A stretch of 5,856 bases of DNA from Coprothermobacterota bacterium (GTDB taxonomy: Bacteria; Caldisericota; JANLFM01). Position numbers and translations under genes: made by a program. Below are positions 5,050-5,856 of this stretch, one piece after another. The number at the start of each line of letters is the position of its first letter. Within the stretch, counting starts at the first letter, position 1. The notes beneath the pieces were generated by a model that was not told the DNA's origin, made no database searches, and worked only from the letters and a program-made list of their open reading frames with translations. The DNA lies in the NCBI GenBank assembly GCA_026389415.1, contig JAPLHX010000039.1, positions 1 through 5,856 on the forward strand, in the 5' to 3' direction.

Positions 5050-5805
5050 ATGATCAGAAGCAGATTTTTGTCTCTTCTTGTGGTCTTAACGTTTTCCGTC
5101 TTCATTCCTCTTTCTGTCTGCGGTTGTTCGCCATCGACCTCATCTCAACCTTCATCTCCTGCATCGTCTCCCGGCCAGACAGCAACTCCTACCCCAACCG
5201 CTATAGCGGATCTGTATTATTTCACCAGACACTCTGCTGTCGCCCCGCTGAATGGATATGGCCCGGGTCCCCGAATCCCCATACTTGTATGGAAGGGAGT
5301 ATCGGTAATGATCTCGGACCGTCGCATAAATGATAGTGGAGACGAGGAAGTCCGTATCGTGCGCCAAGATGGCGGAGAGGAAGGTTGGGCATCACCGGAT
5401 TTCTTGAGTTCAACTCCACCGTCATCTTCTTGGATTGACGTTGGCATTCCAATCGACATGAACGGCCTTTCGTACTTCTCGGATGATATCCCGCATGGTG
5501 AGGCCGTTTCTATTTGGCCCGACTACATCAGAGTGTATCGCTTCGATGGGGTCAGTCCTCAAACAGCCATCGGCAATGCGGTGGTGGCAATGGAAGGCGT
5601 CGGTTGGCAAAACGACAACAGCGAAGCGATCACAAGAGATGACTACCTAAAAGCTCACCTCCAAATCTCAGGTTCCCCTTCCCTTGAACTGGCCAATGGT
5701 TTTAGTAACGGAAAACCAGTGTCGCGTACTGCAGATATTTCCTGGAGCGCTTCGGATCCTTCCTATTTACAGATTTGGTACTACCAATCCGATCTCGTGG
5801 AATAA
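5050..5805 (+). CDS. Lipoprotein with SH3-like domain and unassigned C-terminal region
   Basis: The 251-residue product starts with a basic, hydrophobic signal (residues 1-22) ending in LSVCGC. Cys26 in VCGC fits a lipobox best, with Cys24 as an alternative, so the mature protein should be anchored to the outer face of the membrane by a lipid. Residues 27-50 form a Ser/Pro/Thr-rich tether. Residues 54-120 look like a bacterial SH3-like domain: a YYFTRHSAVAPLNGYGPGP opening, the VWKGVSVMIS strand, then VRIVRQDGGEEGWASPDFL, which fits the usual 'DG..GW....L' ending. Such domains commonly bind peptidoglycan or cell-wall peptides. Residues 128-251 are rich in aromatic and acidic residues and I cannot assign them; the C-terminal part (ISWSASDPSYLQIWYY) suggests beta strands. 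AAAGGAGG at 5035-5042, 7 bases before ATG, decides the start. It follows the longest repeat element. Confidence 0.82.
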   Translation: MIRSRFLSLLVVLTFSVFIPLSVCGCSPSTSSQPSSPASSPGQTATPTPTAIADLYYFTRHSAVAPLNGYGPGPRIPILVWKGVSVMISDRRINDSGDEEVRIVRQDGGEEGWASPDFLSSTPPSSSWIDVGIPIDMNGLSYFSDDIPHGEAVSIWPDYIRVYRFDGVSPQTAIGNAVVAMEGVGWQNDNSEAITRDDYLKAHLQISGSPSLELANGFSNGKPVSRTADISWSASDPSYLQIWYYQSDLVE

Positions 5806-5856
5806 CCACAAGTGAATTTCTTGGATCTCCTGCGAGCCGCTCCACCGGACCGAATA
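5806..5856. other. Start of the next spacer, with a short match to another spacer
   Basis: Only 51 bases remain. TGGATCTCCTGCGAGCCGCTCC (5822-5843) resembles 1413-1432 downstream of repeat copy 2, with one substitution, a 2-base gap and a G/A change. This may be a fragment of the same family of intergenic repeats, but the stretch is too short to be sure. Confidence 0.3.

Overview
The window holds a run of genes for exported or envelope-associated proteins, all on the + strand, separated by long non-coding spacers (about 250-450 bases) that carry copies of one intergenic repeat element. The three intact genes and one truncated gene start behind the same strong Shine-Dalgarno sequence, AAAGGAGG, 6-8 bases before an ATG. 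They encode typical Sec signal peptides or a lipobox. Two of the proteins end in a copper-amine-oxidase-N-terminal-like 'stalk' domain. Together these features suggest a bacterium of the Clostridia, Caldiserica or a similar lineage with many stalk-domain surface proteins. The lineage is an inference and no marker gene is present.

Layout. 1-112: a degraded copy of the repeat element. 113-356: spacer with no recognisable gene. 371-436: a perfect ribosome site followed by a 21-residue signal-peptide-like ORF that runs straight into the tail of another repeat element (426-490); I read this as a gene whose body was deleted. 491-800: spacer containing a hydrophobic leader that is out of frame. 801-1265: an M23 (LytM-type) peptidase domain with its metal-site motifs intact but no ribosome site of its own, preceded by a C8 tract where the reading frame appears to be broken. 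1273-1400: repeat element. 1513-2532: secreted protein with an unassigned beta-rich N-terminal domain plus a stalk domain. 2530-2825: full-length repeat element. 2979-4610: secreted PQQ-type beta-propeller, Pro/Thr linker and stalk domain. 4608-4987: the longest repeat element. 5050-5805: lipoprotein with an SH3-like domain and an unassigned C-terminal region. 5806-5856: start of the next spacer.

The most notable signal is non-coding. The 128 bases beginning at the stop codons of the two stalk-domain genes are about 91% identical, more alike than the coding sequences in front of them. A further 61-base core, present in three good copies and one decayed copy, contains TTGACC and GATAAT-like hexamers 16 bases apart with a perfect 6-bp inverted repeat (CAGGTT-NN-AACCTG) in the spacer between them. 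This looks like a shared regulated promoter or a structured RNA placed upstream of every gene in the cluster. No proteins of a defence system, CRISPR, transposase, tRNA or rRNA were seen.
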